Positions 30,472 to 39,012 of a DNA stretch of 64,000 bases are shown piece by piece (positions within the stretch are counted from its first letter, which is position 1; each line of letters begins with the position of its first letter). The position numbers were made by a program, and so were the translations under genes. Location of the stretch: positions 558,001-622,000 of the forward strand of contig NZ_CP085953.1 in NCBI RefSeq assembly GCF_020735385.1, written 5' to 3'. The notes under the pieces were generated by a model. It did no database searches. It worked only from the letters and a program-made list of their open reading frames with translations, and was not told the origin of the DNA. This stretch comes from Granulicatella elegans. GTDB taxonomy: Bacteria; Bacillota; Bacilli; Lactobacillales; Aerococcaceae.

Positions 30472-31940
30472 TTGAATTATGAAAAATTTAAAAAAATAAT
30501 AAATAGAAAAACCTCTATAATAGTATTAGATACAAATGTAATACTTGACTTAGCTCGATATTCATTATACAGTAGCAAAAACATATTAGAAATTTTCAAG
30601 GAGTGTAAGGATTTAATATGGATTCCGAATCAAGTGTATAAAGAATTTAATAAAAATAAATATAGCGTATTCGGACAATTGAAAAAAAGTATCAAAATTT
30701 TGAAAAAGATTTACTAAGAGTAATTGAAAGGAGTCAAAAAAATTTAGAGAGTGTCTTGATTAAATCATCTAAATATAATTATTTTGGAAGAAAAAATTTG
30801 GAGAATGAATTAAATAACAAGTTAGTTGAATTAAAACAAATAATCAAATCTTATAAAAATAGTGTTGGTATTGAATATGATGAAATAACAACAGATTCTC
30901 CTGAAATAATTAAAGATATAGATAATCTTATTTCATATTTAGAAAAAAATAATAGGATAGGTAATAGGATAAGGTTTAGTGAACAATTAAAAATTATTAG
31001 AGAGGGTGAACTTAGGTATAAATATAAAATTCCGCCTGGATATGAGGACATTAATAAAGATGGAGTTGAAAAATTTGGAGATTTATTTGTTTGGAAAGAG
31101 ATATTAGATTTACCAGTTGAAAAATCAGTAAAAGATATTATTTTTATTACGAATGATATAAAAGAAGACTGGTGGAGTAAGGATAGTCAAGATAATTTAG
31201 TAGTTCACGATAAATTATTAAGTGAATTTAAAGAAAAAAATCCAAATGTAAATATTGAATTTTTAACAACAGGAATGTTTCAGAATTTCGCTTCAAAAGT
31301 ATATGATAGATATGATTTTAATGTTTATGTAGATTTAAATAGAAAAGATGTGTCATATGTAGAAAGAGTAAAACAAGATATTTCTAATGATATAGTTGAC
31401 AGTATTTATAATAACAACTATTATTATCTAGAATCGTATGTTATTGGAAGTGAGGGTATTGAAGAATTAGATATAAATAATTGTGAATTCAATGAGATAT
31501 TAGATACTTATGAAGAGTTTACAGACGAGATTGTTAGTATAACTTATGAGCTAGAATATTTAATAAATTTAAGTTGTGTATCCTTTGATTATTGGGGACG
31601 TGATGATGATACAAAAGAAGTCATACAATCACCACCAATAGAACAAGAATTTAGTGGAAGTGTCATAGTTAATGTCACAAGATTAATTAATAAAGATGAT
31701 ATCGAAGAAGATTCTTTTTATATTAATAATGATAAAGAATATACAGATATTGAAATAATTGAAATTCAGATAGATCAAGATTCTATAAACAAAAATGAAG
31801 AAGACTACGATGACTCTTATTTAGAAGAGGAGAATTACAATAATGATTATGCATTTATTTGCTCTAAATGTGGAAAGGGATTTAAGGATAGGCGAGAAGA
31901 TGTAGGTGGTATTTGTCGAGATTGTTCATTTAATGATTAA
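30472..31940 (+). pseudogene. PIN-like domain protein (DUF4935 type), frameshifted in an A7 run
   Basis: The TTG start at 30472 opens a PIN domain (I-I-V-L-D-T-N-V-I-L-D-L, W-I-P-N-Q-V-Y-K-E-F). The frame ends at 30717, and the protein resumes one frame over in 30690-31940. Adding one A to the A7 run at 30682-30688 gives a single ~490-residue protein. Its second part has D-I-I-F-I-T-N-D-I-K-E-D-W-W, which completes the PIN acidic site, and a C-terminal zinc ribbon (C-S-K-C-G ... C-R-D-C). DUF4935 proteins look like RNase effectors and could be a defence gene. Phase variation, RNA-polymerase slippage, a real mutation or a sequencing error are all possible. Confidence 0.75.
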
Positions 31941-31960
31941 TAATATAGGATATTTTATTA

Positions 31961-31993
31961 AAGCAGTAATTATAAAGTTTACTGCTTTTTTTA
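31961..31993 (+). promoter_or_regulatory. Terminator-like leader hairpin before an 8-codon frame
   Basis: The perfect 9-bp stem AAGCAGTAA / TTACTGCTT with T7 (to 31992) ends 28 nt before the ATG at 32016. Confidence 0.75.
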
Positions 31994-32015
31994 TACTCAA
32001 AATTAGGAGGTTAAG

Positions 32016-32042
32016 ATGTTAAGGATAAGAGCTCCTACTTAG
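32016..32042 (+). CDS. Possible 8-residue leader peptide
   Basis: M-L-R-I-R-A-P-T and a stop follow an excellent AGGAGG ribosome site. TAGGAG of that site (32004-32009) can pair with CTCCTA (32032-32037), and a terminator-like hairpin (32068-32097) follows before the SSB gene. The layout resembles an attenuator leader, but it could also be the remnant of a deleted gene. Confidence 0.35.
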   Translation: MLRIRAPT

Positions 32043-32067
32043 AACAATTTAATAAGGAATAATGTAT

Positions 32068-32103
32068 AGCGATTGGAAATAAATAGATCCAGTCGCTTTT
32101 TTA
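32068..32103 (+). promoter_or_regulatory. Terminator-like hairpin before the SSB gene
   Basis: The 10-bp stem AGCGATTGGA / TCCAGTCGCT (one G-T pair) with loop AATAAATAGA and a T tail ends 38 nt before the SSB ATG. Confidence 0.72.
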
Positions 32104-32135
32104 ATTGAAATTTATAGATTAAGGAGAAGAAATTA

Positions 32136-32447
32136 ATGGATAGAGAAATGATAAATATTAATGCAAATTTAGTTAAAGAAGTGGAATTATCAGAATTTGA
32201 AAGAGATGGAGAAAAAGTAGATGTAGCAAATTTTACTCTCATTAAAAAATATGGTAAAGGAAAAGAATATATAAATTGTTCAGTCTACGGAGAAAAAAGC
32301 GAACGTGCAAAAGAATTAGATAAAGGAGATCTAATCCATGTCTTTGGATATTTCAAAGAAAACAAAAAAGGAGATAAGGTCTACAAGAATTTTATAGTTA
32401 AATCACTAAATAAAATAGAAAATAAGAAAGAAAACGAGGAGGAATAA
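32136..32447 (+). CDS. Single-stranded DNA-binding protein (OB fold)
   Basis: This 103-residue OB-fold protein has V-A-N-F-T-L-I, E-Y-I-N-C-S-V-Y-G-E-K, D-K-G-D-L-I-H-V-F-G-Y-F and a short acidic tail (E-N-E-E-E). It is a compact relative of bacterial SSB that regularly stands just before maff2 in Tn1549-like ICEs, and probably coats the transferred strand during replication or conjugation. The maff2 ATG follows after one base. Confidence 0.82.
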   Translation: MDREMININANLVKEVELSEFERDGEKVDVANFTLIKKYGKGKEYINCSVYGEKSERAKELDKGDLIHVFGYFKENKKGDKVYKNFIVKSLNKIENKKENEEE

Positions 32448-32563
32448 TATGGAATTTTTTACAGCTGGAGTTGGAGTTTTAAAGACACTTGTAACTGCAA
32501 TTGGTGCAGGTTTAGGAGCATGGGGAGTTATTAACTTAATGGAAGGTTATGGTAATGATAACC

Positions 32564-35313
32564 GTGCGACACGTTCATAAGTGAAAAGCTTATGCACTAA
32601 GTCGAAGGACTAAAAGTTCAAAACTTAGGAGAACTGACAATCTGATAGGTAGAATGATGGGGTAACGCCCTGAAATGCCTACACTGATACTCCGATTGGC
32701 AATGAATATTAGACTATTTCATTGTCAAAAGCTCGGTGAAGTCGGCAGAGAGTAGCCGTAAGACTGATATTTCATATCAGACACGAAAGCTGTTCAGAGG
32801 TGGACGGTGCTACCTATATGCCGGGTGTCGAATACGCATGGTGAGAATGTGTATACCAAAGCACTGACGTACTTCCGAATGTACAAGTCTAAACGTTTGA
32901 ATTTGCCTAACGGCAATTCCCATCAAAGATGGGGTGTTTGTGGATGAGTAAGAATGGTTGTTATAAAAATCCATATATTGTTACAGGCGATATGGTGAAA
33001 ACTAAACACAGGCTTAGAGGAAGAACCTAAACGTATTCAATGATAAGATTGTCGGAACGTGGTAAGCCAAGAACACGGAAGCAGTCTAATGCTAAAGAAG
33101 TGTTGAATGGGAAAATGACTGTAAAAACAGCATATAACCGTTCTTTATCTTGGTGAAAGCGGTGGCACAGTACCTATGAAGCGAAAATAATAAGTTCGTG
33201 GAGGGATAGCCACCAGTCACAGGAAAGTACAAGAACTGAAATTAAGACAAACACAGCTTCGAGTATGACAAAGAAAATCAAATCCGAAAGGAGATGGTGA
33301 CTGTGTCCACTTCGAAACAAACACTGAAACAAAGCAAAATCCGTTATACGGAATACTATGACTTGCAAAAAGTCCTTGATGATTTATATGAAGATAGCGG
33401 TAATAATAAAGTATTTTCAAATTTAATGGAGTTGATAACTTCAAGAGAAAATATTAAACTTGCCTATCGTAGTATAAAAGGGAACAAAGGAAGTCATACA
33501 GCCGGAGTAGATGGCAGAACAATAAAACATCTATCAAGGCTAAATGAAGAAGAATACATTTCTCTCATACAAAAACAGTTTCATTGGTATAAACCACGCC
33601 CTGTAAAGAGAGTGGAGATACTAAAGCCTAATGGGAAAATAAGACCTTTAGGAATACCGACTATTGTAGACAGAATTGTACAACAATGTATCTTGCAAAT
33701 ATTAGAGCCGATATGTGAAGCCAAGTTTCATGACAGTTCCTATGGGTTTCGACCTAACAGGAGTACGGAACACGCTATTGCAGAATGTGCAAGACTAATG
33801 CAGATACAGCACTTACACTATGTAGTCGATATTGATATACAAGGATTTTTCGATAACGTATATCATGCAAAGCTCATAAGGCAGCTTTGGAATTTAGGAA
33901 TCCAAGACAAAAAGTTACTTTGTATCATTAAGGAAATGCTTAAAGCAGACATAGTTATGCCCGATAAAAAGGTAATTACACCAACAAAGGGAACACCACA
34001 AGGCGGAATATTATCACCGCTACTATCTAATGTAGTCTTGAACGAATTAGATTGGTGGGTTTCATCTCAATGGCTGACAATGCCTACGCATTATCCATAT
34101 AAACAGAGAACGAACAGTCAAGGAACAGAGATAAAAAGCCATACTTACAGAGCTTTAAGAACAAGCAACCTAAAAGAAATATACATTGTAAGGTATGCTG
34201 ATGATTTTAAGATATTTTGCCGTAATTACTACGATGCAAAAAGAACCTATCAGGCAGTTACAAAATGGTTGCAAGACCGATTAAAACTAAATGTGAGTGA
34301 AGAAAAATCTAAAATAACAAATCTAAAACAAAGGTATTCGGAGTTCTTAGGATTTAAGCTTAAGGTTAAACCAAAAGGCAAAAAGTTTGTTGTACAGTCG
34401 CATATAAGTGATAAGGCACTGAAAAATGCAAAAGAAGATATTTCTAAATGTGTTGCGGATATAAAAAGACCTGCAAACGAAAAGGAACAGTACAAAGCAA
34501 TAGCCAAGTATAATGCCACTGTTTCAGGCTTGCATAATTACTACCAAATAGCAACAAATGTAAGTTTGGACTTTGCTAAAATAGCCTTTCACATTAAAAA
34601 GCAGATGAACAACAGACTTGATATTAAAACCAGTGGAACGCTAAACAAAGGATTTATCAAAGCAAAATATGGAAAAAGTAAACAGCTTCGCTTCCTTAAT
34701 GGACATCCGCTAATTCCAGTTGGATATATTAGGACAAAGGACGCAAAACACAAGAAAAAGATTGTAAATAAATACACTGTAAAGGGCAGAGCTTTTATTC
34801 ATAAAAATCTGCAAATTGATGTAGATACACTTGTTTGGTTGATGAGACATCCTGTGCTTGATAAAAGCATAGAGTTTGCAGACAACAGAATCTCGCTCTT
34901 TGCAGCTCAATATGGCAGATGTGGAGTAACAGGTGTAAAACTTATACCAAACGACATACATTGCCATCACAAGATACCGCTTGAACAAGGCGGTACAGAC
35001 AGTTACAGCAACTTAATTCTTGTTACAGAAGCAGTTCATATACTCATCCATGCAACAAAAGTAGATACAATCCAAAAATATATAAAAGAGCTTGGGTTAA
35101 CAGTCAAGCAGATTGAGAAATGTAATAAGCTTAGAAAAATGGCAGAATTGCCACTAATTTAGAGAAAAAAATAATTTGTTACGAAGTGTGTAAGTCTTAG
35201 TTAAAACGTGAAAATCTTTCTTGTGATGGAACGCCGTGTGCGGTGAAAGTCGCATGCACGGTGTGAAGTGGGGGAAAATCCGGAGATAACATCAAAGGAT
35301 TACCTATCACTAT
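32564..35313 (+). mobile_element. Group II intron in maff2
   Basis: The 2750-bp intron starts GTGCGAC, a typical group II 5' end. It has ~700 nt of structured ribozyme sequence, then an intron-encoded protein, then domain V (GCCGTGTGCGGTGAAAGTCG region, about 35230-35265) and domain VI. The 3' end ..CACTAT fits the AY rule and restores the maff2 frame. It is complete, so splicing and retrohoming are plausible. Confidence 0.92.
33303..35162 (+). CDS. ltrA: Group II intron reverse transcriptase/maturase
   Basis: This 619-residue protein has the RT domain with Y-A-D-D near residue 298, preceded by G-T-P-Q-G-G-I-L-S-P-L-L-S-N, then the maturase X domain and a C-terminal HNH endonuclease (C-G-V-T-G, C-H-H-K-I-P-L-E, N-L-I-L-V, H). 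It helps its RNA fold for splicing and copies it into new DNA sites. I prefer the GTG at 33303, 9 nt after AAAGGAG; ATG 33294 touches that site. It lies in intron domain IV. Confidence 0.93.
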   Translation: MSTSKQTLKQSKIRYTEYYDLQKVLDDLYEDSGNNKVFSNLMELITSRENIKLAYRSIKGNKGSHTAGVDGRTIKHLSRLNEEEYISLIQKQFHWYKPRPVKRVEILKPNGKIRPLGIPTIVDRIVQQCILQILEPICEAKFHDSSYGFRPNRSTEHAIAECARLMQIQHLHYVVDIDIQGFFDNVYHAKLIRQLWNLGIQDKKLLCIIKEMLKADIVMPDKKVITPTKGTPQGGILSPLLSNVVLNELDWWVSSQWLTMPTHYPYKQRTNSQGTEIKSHTYRALRTSNLKEIYIVRYADDFKIFCRNYYDAKRTYQAVTKWLQDRLKLNVSEEKSKITNLKQRYSEFLGFKLKVKPKGKKFVVQSHISDKALKNAKEDISKCVADIKRPANEKEQYKAIAKYNATVSGLHNYYQIATNVSLDFAKIAFHIKKQMNNRLDIKTSGTLNKGFIKAKYGKSKQLRFLNGHPLIPVGYIRTKDAKHKKKIVNKYTVKGRAFIHKNLQIDVDTLVWLMRHPVLDKSIEFADNRISLFAAQYGRCGVTGVKLIPNDIHCHHKIPLEQGGTDSYSNLILVTEAVHILIHATKVDTIQKYIKELGLTVKQIEKCNKLRKMAELPLI

Positions 35314-35410
35314 CTGGTGCTAAATCTCAAGGTATTAAGCAATTTATGGCAAAATAAGGACGGAATAACACAACAAATTCTCTAAAACAAATCACTAAAT
35401 CAATGTAAGA

Positions 35411-35439
35411 TTGAATGAAATCAATATTTATGCTATAAT
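35411..35439 (+). promoter_or_regulatory. Promoter of the IME XRE regulator
   Basis: TTGAAT (35411-35416) and TATAAT (35434-35439) are 17 bp apart, with an extended TGC in front of the -10 box. An ATTGA-N6-TCAAT dyad overlaps the -35 box and may bind the regulator. Confidence 0.75.
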
Positions 35440-35474
35440 TAAATAAATCTAATGAAGAGAAAAAGAGGGATATT

Positions 35475-35681
35475 ATGGCACTAAACTATAAACCATTATG
35501 GATACAGTTGGCAAAAAAAGGATTAAAAAAAACAGATGTAATAGCTATGGCAGGACTAACAACAAATGTTATGGCACAAATGGGCAAGGATAAACCAATT
35601 ACATTTAAAAATTTAGAAAGAATATGTAAGGCTCTATCTTGCACTCCTAATGATATTATTAGTTTTGAAGATGAATTTTAA
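35475..35681 (+). CDS. XRE/Cro-type helix-turn-helix regulator
   Basis: This 68-residue protein is almost all HTH: L-K-K-T-D-V-I-A-M-A-G-L-T-T-N-V-M-A-Q-M (residues ~17-36) and the C-terminal P-N-D-I-I-S-F of YozG/Cro-like short repressors. It is the first gene inside the IME and may control the cargo or excision. Ribosome site GAGGGAT. Confidence 0.88.
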   Translation: MALNYKPLWIQLAKKGLKKTDVIAMAGLTTNVMAQMGKDKPITFKNLERICKALSCTPNDIISFEDEF

Positions 35682-35733
35682 AAAGAAATTTACAACGGAA
35701 CAGATATGTATTAAAATAAAAAAACATTATTTT

Positions 35734-35777
35734 AAATGGTCAAAACACTTGACCATTTTTAAAAACCGTGGTATACT
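35734..35777 (+). promoter_or_regulatory. Promoter and overlapping dyad of the BlaI-M56 operon
   Basis: TTGACC (35749-35754) and TATACT (35772-35777) are 17 bp apart. A perfect 10-bp dyad, AAATGGTCAA-AACAC-TTGACCATTT (35734-35758), has the -35 box in its right arm. It could be the BlaI operator, the terminator of the XRE gene, or both. Confidence 0.72.
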
Positions 35778-35850
35778 CAAGATGAAGATAATTAAATTAA
35801 CAAAAATAGAAAAATAAACGAAACTGTAATTTACAAAGGAGGAAATATAG

Positions 35851-36270
35851 TTGGAATTTTCAGATGGAGAACTACTAGTAATGGAAGAGTTGTGGAAGGG
35901 CGATGTATTAGATGAAAATGGAGAAATCCAAGCCTTAGAATTATCTAAAGTATTGATGGAAAGGCACAATATAAGCAAAACATCTTGCTACACATTTTTT
36001 GGAAGATTAGTAGAAAAAGGAGCTATAGCTAGGAGGTATCCTAAATATACAATTAGGGTCCTTGTATCAAGGGAAGATGCACTTTTGAATAAGCAAAAAG
36101 AAGCCTTTCACAAACTTTTTAAGGGATCACTTTTAAATATTTGTAAAACGTTTTTACAAAATGAAGAAGTTACAAAAGAAGAAATAGAAGAGATGAAAAA
36201 ATTAATAGCAAGCTTTGACGAAGAGGAAGAAGACCAAGAGGAAAAAAAGGATGACACTAAGTCTAACTAG
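35851..36270 (+). CDS. BlaI/MecI-family repressor
   Basis: This 139-residue repressor has a winged-helix domain (F-S-D-G-E-L-L-V-M-E-E-L-W, K-T-S-C-Y-T-F-F-G-R-L-V-E-K-G-A-I) and a C-terminal dimerisation segment. Its start is TTG 35851, 8 nt after AAAGGAGG. BlaI-type proteins are inactivated by an M56 membrane protease, and such a gene follows, overlapping by 20 nt. No beta-lactamase or PBP gene is near, so the pair probably controls the bacteriocin locus. Confidence 0.88.
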   Translation: MEFSDGELLVMEELWKGDVLDENGEIQALELSKVLMERHNISKTSCYTFFGRLVEKGAIARRYPKYTIRVLVSREDALLNKQKEAFHKLFKGSLLNICKTFLQNEEVTKEEIEEMKKLIASFDEEEEDQEEKKDDTKSN

Positions 36271-37615
36271 TGTTTTTATACTCGAAAAATCAATAAAAAG
36301 TCTTTTAATATTAGCCATAATTTTCCTAGTTAGACCAATCTTAAATAAAAAAGCCTTCAGGTCAGCAAGTATCATCTTGTGGATTCTCTTAATAATCTAT
36401 TTAATAACTCCCTACGAACTCGATATTGGAATAGAAAACGTAAGAGGAAATTCTATATTATTTGTTATAACAAATTTCTTTGATTCATCCCTAGGATGGT
36501 TAGCAAATGAAATAGGCTGTATCTTTTTTAAACTAAACCGCCTAATAGGTTCGATTTTGATTTTTACTTATCTAGGAATAAAAATTTATAAATTCCATAA
36601 AGTTATGAAAGGCTCAGTCCTGATTGACAATAGCTTGTGCAAGGAAAAAATAAGGGAATTTGGACTAAAAAGAAAAGTAGAGATTTATATCAATAACAAT
36701 TTAAAAACTCCCCTTACCTTTGGGATTTTAAAACCCAAGATAATCTTACAAGATCATATCCTAGCAGATGAAAAATTACTAGACCATGTTTTGATTCATG
36801 AACTAATCCATATAAAGAAATTTCATATCCTACTCAACCACCTTGTAAATATATTAGCCTGCCTATATTGGTTCAATCCACTCTTATGGTTAAGCTTAAA
36901 ATACCTAGACCAGGATATCGAAATCAACTGCGATAAGCTAGTGGTTGAAAACTTAGGCGATACTGTAAAAAATAGAAAAGAATATTGCATGTCAATGCTA
37001 AAATTATTAGAAATAGGAAGTAATACAAATAATTTATTTTTAAAATTAAACCCAAATAAAGAAAGGATACTTATTATGAAACAATGTAAGAAGACACTTA
37101 CAGGACTGGTAGTTTTTATATCGACATTTATATTTTGTTTACCAGCCTTTGCCAATGTGGCTGATCTAAATCAAGATAGGATTGATACAAAAGGTGAAAT
37201 AGTCACTAATATTAATTCGGAATTTGGAGATAGAGTTCAAATAATAAGTGACGAAGAGTACCAAAAATTGGAATTAGGAGAAGTATCGAGAACAGGTCTT
37301 AGAGCAGCAAATGTTGATGAGAATATAAGGTTAAAAAGTTTTGATAAGATAGACTATAAATTTAACATGGATACATGGACAGGTCCAGTTCATGATGGTT
37401 TTACAGTTAGATTAAAAGATATGTCTTGTTCCGGAGGAATTAAATATCAGGTAATTATTCAAGAAGATGGAAAAATTATATATAATAAATTTTTTGCTTC
37501 AGACTCAATATTAAAGGTTAAGGCTAATAGGAGAAGTAATTATATAGTTACAATTGATAATGAATTAAATAAAATATTATCAGGCAAGGTAAAGATAAAC
37601 TCATATGTAAGGTAG
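36251..37615 (+). CDS. M56-family membrane metalloprotease (BlaR1-like) with unusual sensor domain
   Basis: This 454-residue protein has four or five spans and the zinc protease motif H-E-L-I-H near residue 183, with E-I-N-C-D-K-L supplying the third ligand. In BlaR1 this site triggers cleavage of BlaI. After a final span (G-L-V-V-F-I-S-T-F-I-F-C-L-P-A-F-A, residues ~285-302) lies an external domain of ~150 residues that is not a penicillin-binding domain and that I do not recognise. It should sense something outside the cell. I chose ATG 36251, after GGAAAAAAAGG, inside the end of blaI. Confidence 0.88.
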   Translation: MTLSLTSVFILEKSIKSLLILAIIFLVRPILNKKAFRSASIILWILLIIYLITPYELDIGIENVRGNSILFVITNFFDSSLGWLANEIGCIFFKLNRLIGSILIFTYLGIKIYKFHKVMKGSVLIDNSLCKEKIREFGLKRKVEIYINNNLKTPLTFGILKPKIILQDHILADEKLLDHVLIHELIHIKKFHILLNHLVNILACLYWFNPLLWLSLKYLDQDIEINCDKLVVENLGDTVKNRKEYCMSMLKLLEIGSNTNNLFLKLNPNKERILIMKQCKKTLTGLVVFISTFIFCLPAFANVADLNQDRIDTKGEIVTNINSEFGDRVQIISDEEYQKLELGEVSRTGLRAANVDENIRLKSFDKIDYKFNMDTWTGPVHDGFTVRLKDMSCSGGIKYQVIIQEDGKIIYNKFFASDSILKVKANRRSNYIVTIDNELNKILSGKVKINSYVR

Positions 37616-37633
37616 ATAGGAGGTGAATTGATA

Positions 37634-37699
37634 ATGAACTTAAATCCTATGAGGTATAAGAATGGTGATATATTAAACTATATTTTCACTTTTGGATAA
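37634..37699 (+). CDS. 21-residue peptide, RYKNGD family, copy 1
   Basis: ATG 37634 follows GGAGG with a 10-nt gap. The peptide is M-N-L-N-P-M, R-Y-K-N-G-D, then I-L-N-Y-I-F-T-F-G. A second peptide of exactly the same length with the same R-Y-K-N-G-D and a following L two residues on is encoded at 38911. The motif codons differ only by synonymous third bases (AAG/AAA, AAT/AAC, GGT/GGA), which indicates selection on the peptide. It stands between the M56 gene and the secreted Cys-His protein. Function unknown; signal, toxin or leader peptide are all open. Confidence 0.65.
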   Translation: MNLNPMRYKNGDILNYIFTFG

Positions 37700-37775
37700 A
37701 TGTATAGTTGAAATTCTAAGCTTAATAAAAAATATTTCGGGTTATAAAAATTTAGTGCATAAAGTGAGGTTTTTT

Positions 37776-38828
37776 ATGAAAAAGAATTTTAAATTAATTG
37801 TATTGATGCTATTAGGAATAATAATATCACCTAGTATTGTAAGTGCAAAATGCAATAATGAATTTGAATATTTTATTACACCAAAATCAGAAGAATGGAA
37901 AAAATATAGTGCTTATGAATTACAGGATAAATTAAATATCCCTAAAGAAAATGTGGATAAATTAAATACAAAAGACTTGTTAGACTTAGTCTTAGATTAT
38001 CCATTCATTGGAGATGTCTATGCTTTTAATACTGTAGAAGATGGAATTAACGAGATTAGAAAGAGATTTAATCCACTAGATGTTCTATTAAATAGAGAAG
38101 ATATAGCAAAAGTATTATATAATAGATATATTAATTTAGAAAATCCAGTTATATCAAAAAATATAAAATGCGAAGAGAGTGATGATTGTTTAAAGATTAA
38201 TTTCATAGAATTTCTTCTTGAAAAAAATGAAGTGTTCATAAAGTTAAATGAAGAACAGATCAGAGAAATATCAAAAAAAGCTGTGAAGATGAGTCTTGAA
38301 TCAGAAATTGAATCAGAATTTGAAAAAAAAGACTCGGTATTTAGTGAGTGTTATACTGATGAATTAAAAAAATCATCTTCTGGTGTGTATACGCCTAGAG
38401 GAACGTATGTGGAAGCTTTTATATTAGGCGAACAGTTATCACAATCAAAGAAAAATGAAATAAATTCATATTTTGACAAGACTTATCCTAATGCAAAAAG
38501 ATTAAGAGGTGCAACTACAAATTATAATTGCCATTCTTATGCATGGTATAGTACGTCAGCGAATAATAGATATTGGATAAACGATACATCTCCATATAAA
38601 AATGATGGAAGCTATACAAATGTTGGATTTCTACCAAAACATTCTGGCCAAATATTATATTATCCAGTTGAAGGAGGACATAGTGCAATTGTTAATAGAA
38701 CAAGCTCTAATATTTGGGGAGTTAATATGACTTCTAAGTGGGGCAGGGCAGGACTTTACAATCATAACTATGGAAATGATCCTTATGCATCTGGAGCTCT
38801 TAATATAAGTAATTGGAGAAAAAATTAA
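37776..38828 (+). CDS. Secreted Cys-His hydrolase-like protein
   Basis: This 350-residue protein has a signal peptide (K-K-N-F-K then a hydrophobic core and S-A-K, residues 1-25). An N-terminal helical half contains D-L-V-L-D-Y-P-F-I-G-D-V-Y-A-F-N-T and R-F-N-P-L-D-V-L-L-N-R-E-D. The C-terminal half has N-Y-N-C-H-S-Y-A-W and, ~85 residues later, G-G-H-S-A-I-V. This resembles the Cys and His of papain-like (CHAP/NlpC) amidases. The start ATG 37776 gives the signal peptide and follows GTGAGG. It could attack cell walls or process the bacteriocin; the function is not proven. Confidence 0.7.
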   Translation: MKKNFKLIVLMLLGIIISPSIVSAKCNNEFEYFITPKSEEWKKYSAYELQDKLNIPKENVDKLNTKDLLDLVLDYPFIGDVYAFNTVEDGINEIRKRFNPLDVLLNREDIAKVLYNRYINLENPVISKNIKCEESDDCLKINFIEFLLEKNEVFIKLNEEQIREISKKAVKMSLESEIESEFEKKDSVFSECYTDELKKSSSGVYTPRGTYVEAFILGEQLSQSKKNEINSYFDKTYPNAKRLRGATTNYNCHSYAWYSTSANNRYWINDTSPYKNDGSYTNVGFLPKHSGQILYYPVEGGHSAIVNRTSSNIWGVNMTSKWGRAGLYNHNYGNDPYASGALNISNWRKN

Positions 38829-38910
38829 GATTTTTATAACACTTTAATTAAAATAATAAAAATATATGGTAGTTATTATAGCAACTAAAATTTATAAAGA
38901 GGTTAATTTT

Positions 38911-38976
38911 ATGATTTATGAAAATTCTTATAGGTATAAAAACGGAGATAGTTTAATTTTTAGAATGATTTTATAA
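38911..38976 (+). CDS. 21-residue peptide, RYKNGD family, copy 2
   Basis: ATG 38911 follows AGAGG at a 9-nt gap. The peptide is M-I-Y-E-N-S-Y, R-Y-K-N-G-D, then S-L-I-F-R-M-I-L. It is as long as copy 1 (37634) and, like it, directly precedes a gene for an exported protein, here the lactococcin-972-like precursor 36 nt on. The flanks of the motif differ between copies, so this is not a recent DNA duplication. Confidence 0.65.
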   Translation: MIYENSYRYKNGDSLIFRMIL

Positions 38977-39012
38977 TTTGAAAAATTTATATTTTAATTT
39001 AGGAGGAATATT

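Larger units (their letters stand above)
32449..35357 (+). pseudogene. maff2 5' part, interrupted by a group II intron and truncated by an IME
   Basis: Exon 1 (32449-32563) encodes M-E-F-F-T-A-G-V-G-V-L-K-T through G-Y-G-N-D-N, the start of the small Maff2 membrane protein. The intron follows. If splicing ends at 35313, exon 2 (35314-35357) continues in frame as P-G-A-K-S-Q-G-I-K-Q-F-M-A-K and stops, giving a canonical N-D-N-P-G-A junction. The normal C-terminus is missing because the IME is inserted here; it survives at 50147-50230. Maff2 is a conserved ICE protein of unknown role next to the VirB6-like gene. Confidence 0.85.

Noticed and set aside
35851-37615. Beta-lactam resistance locus (blaI-blaR1)
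   Set aside because: No beta-lactamase or PBP2a gene is present, and the M56 protein lacks a penicillin-binding sensor domain.
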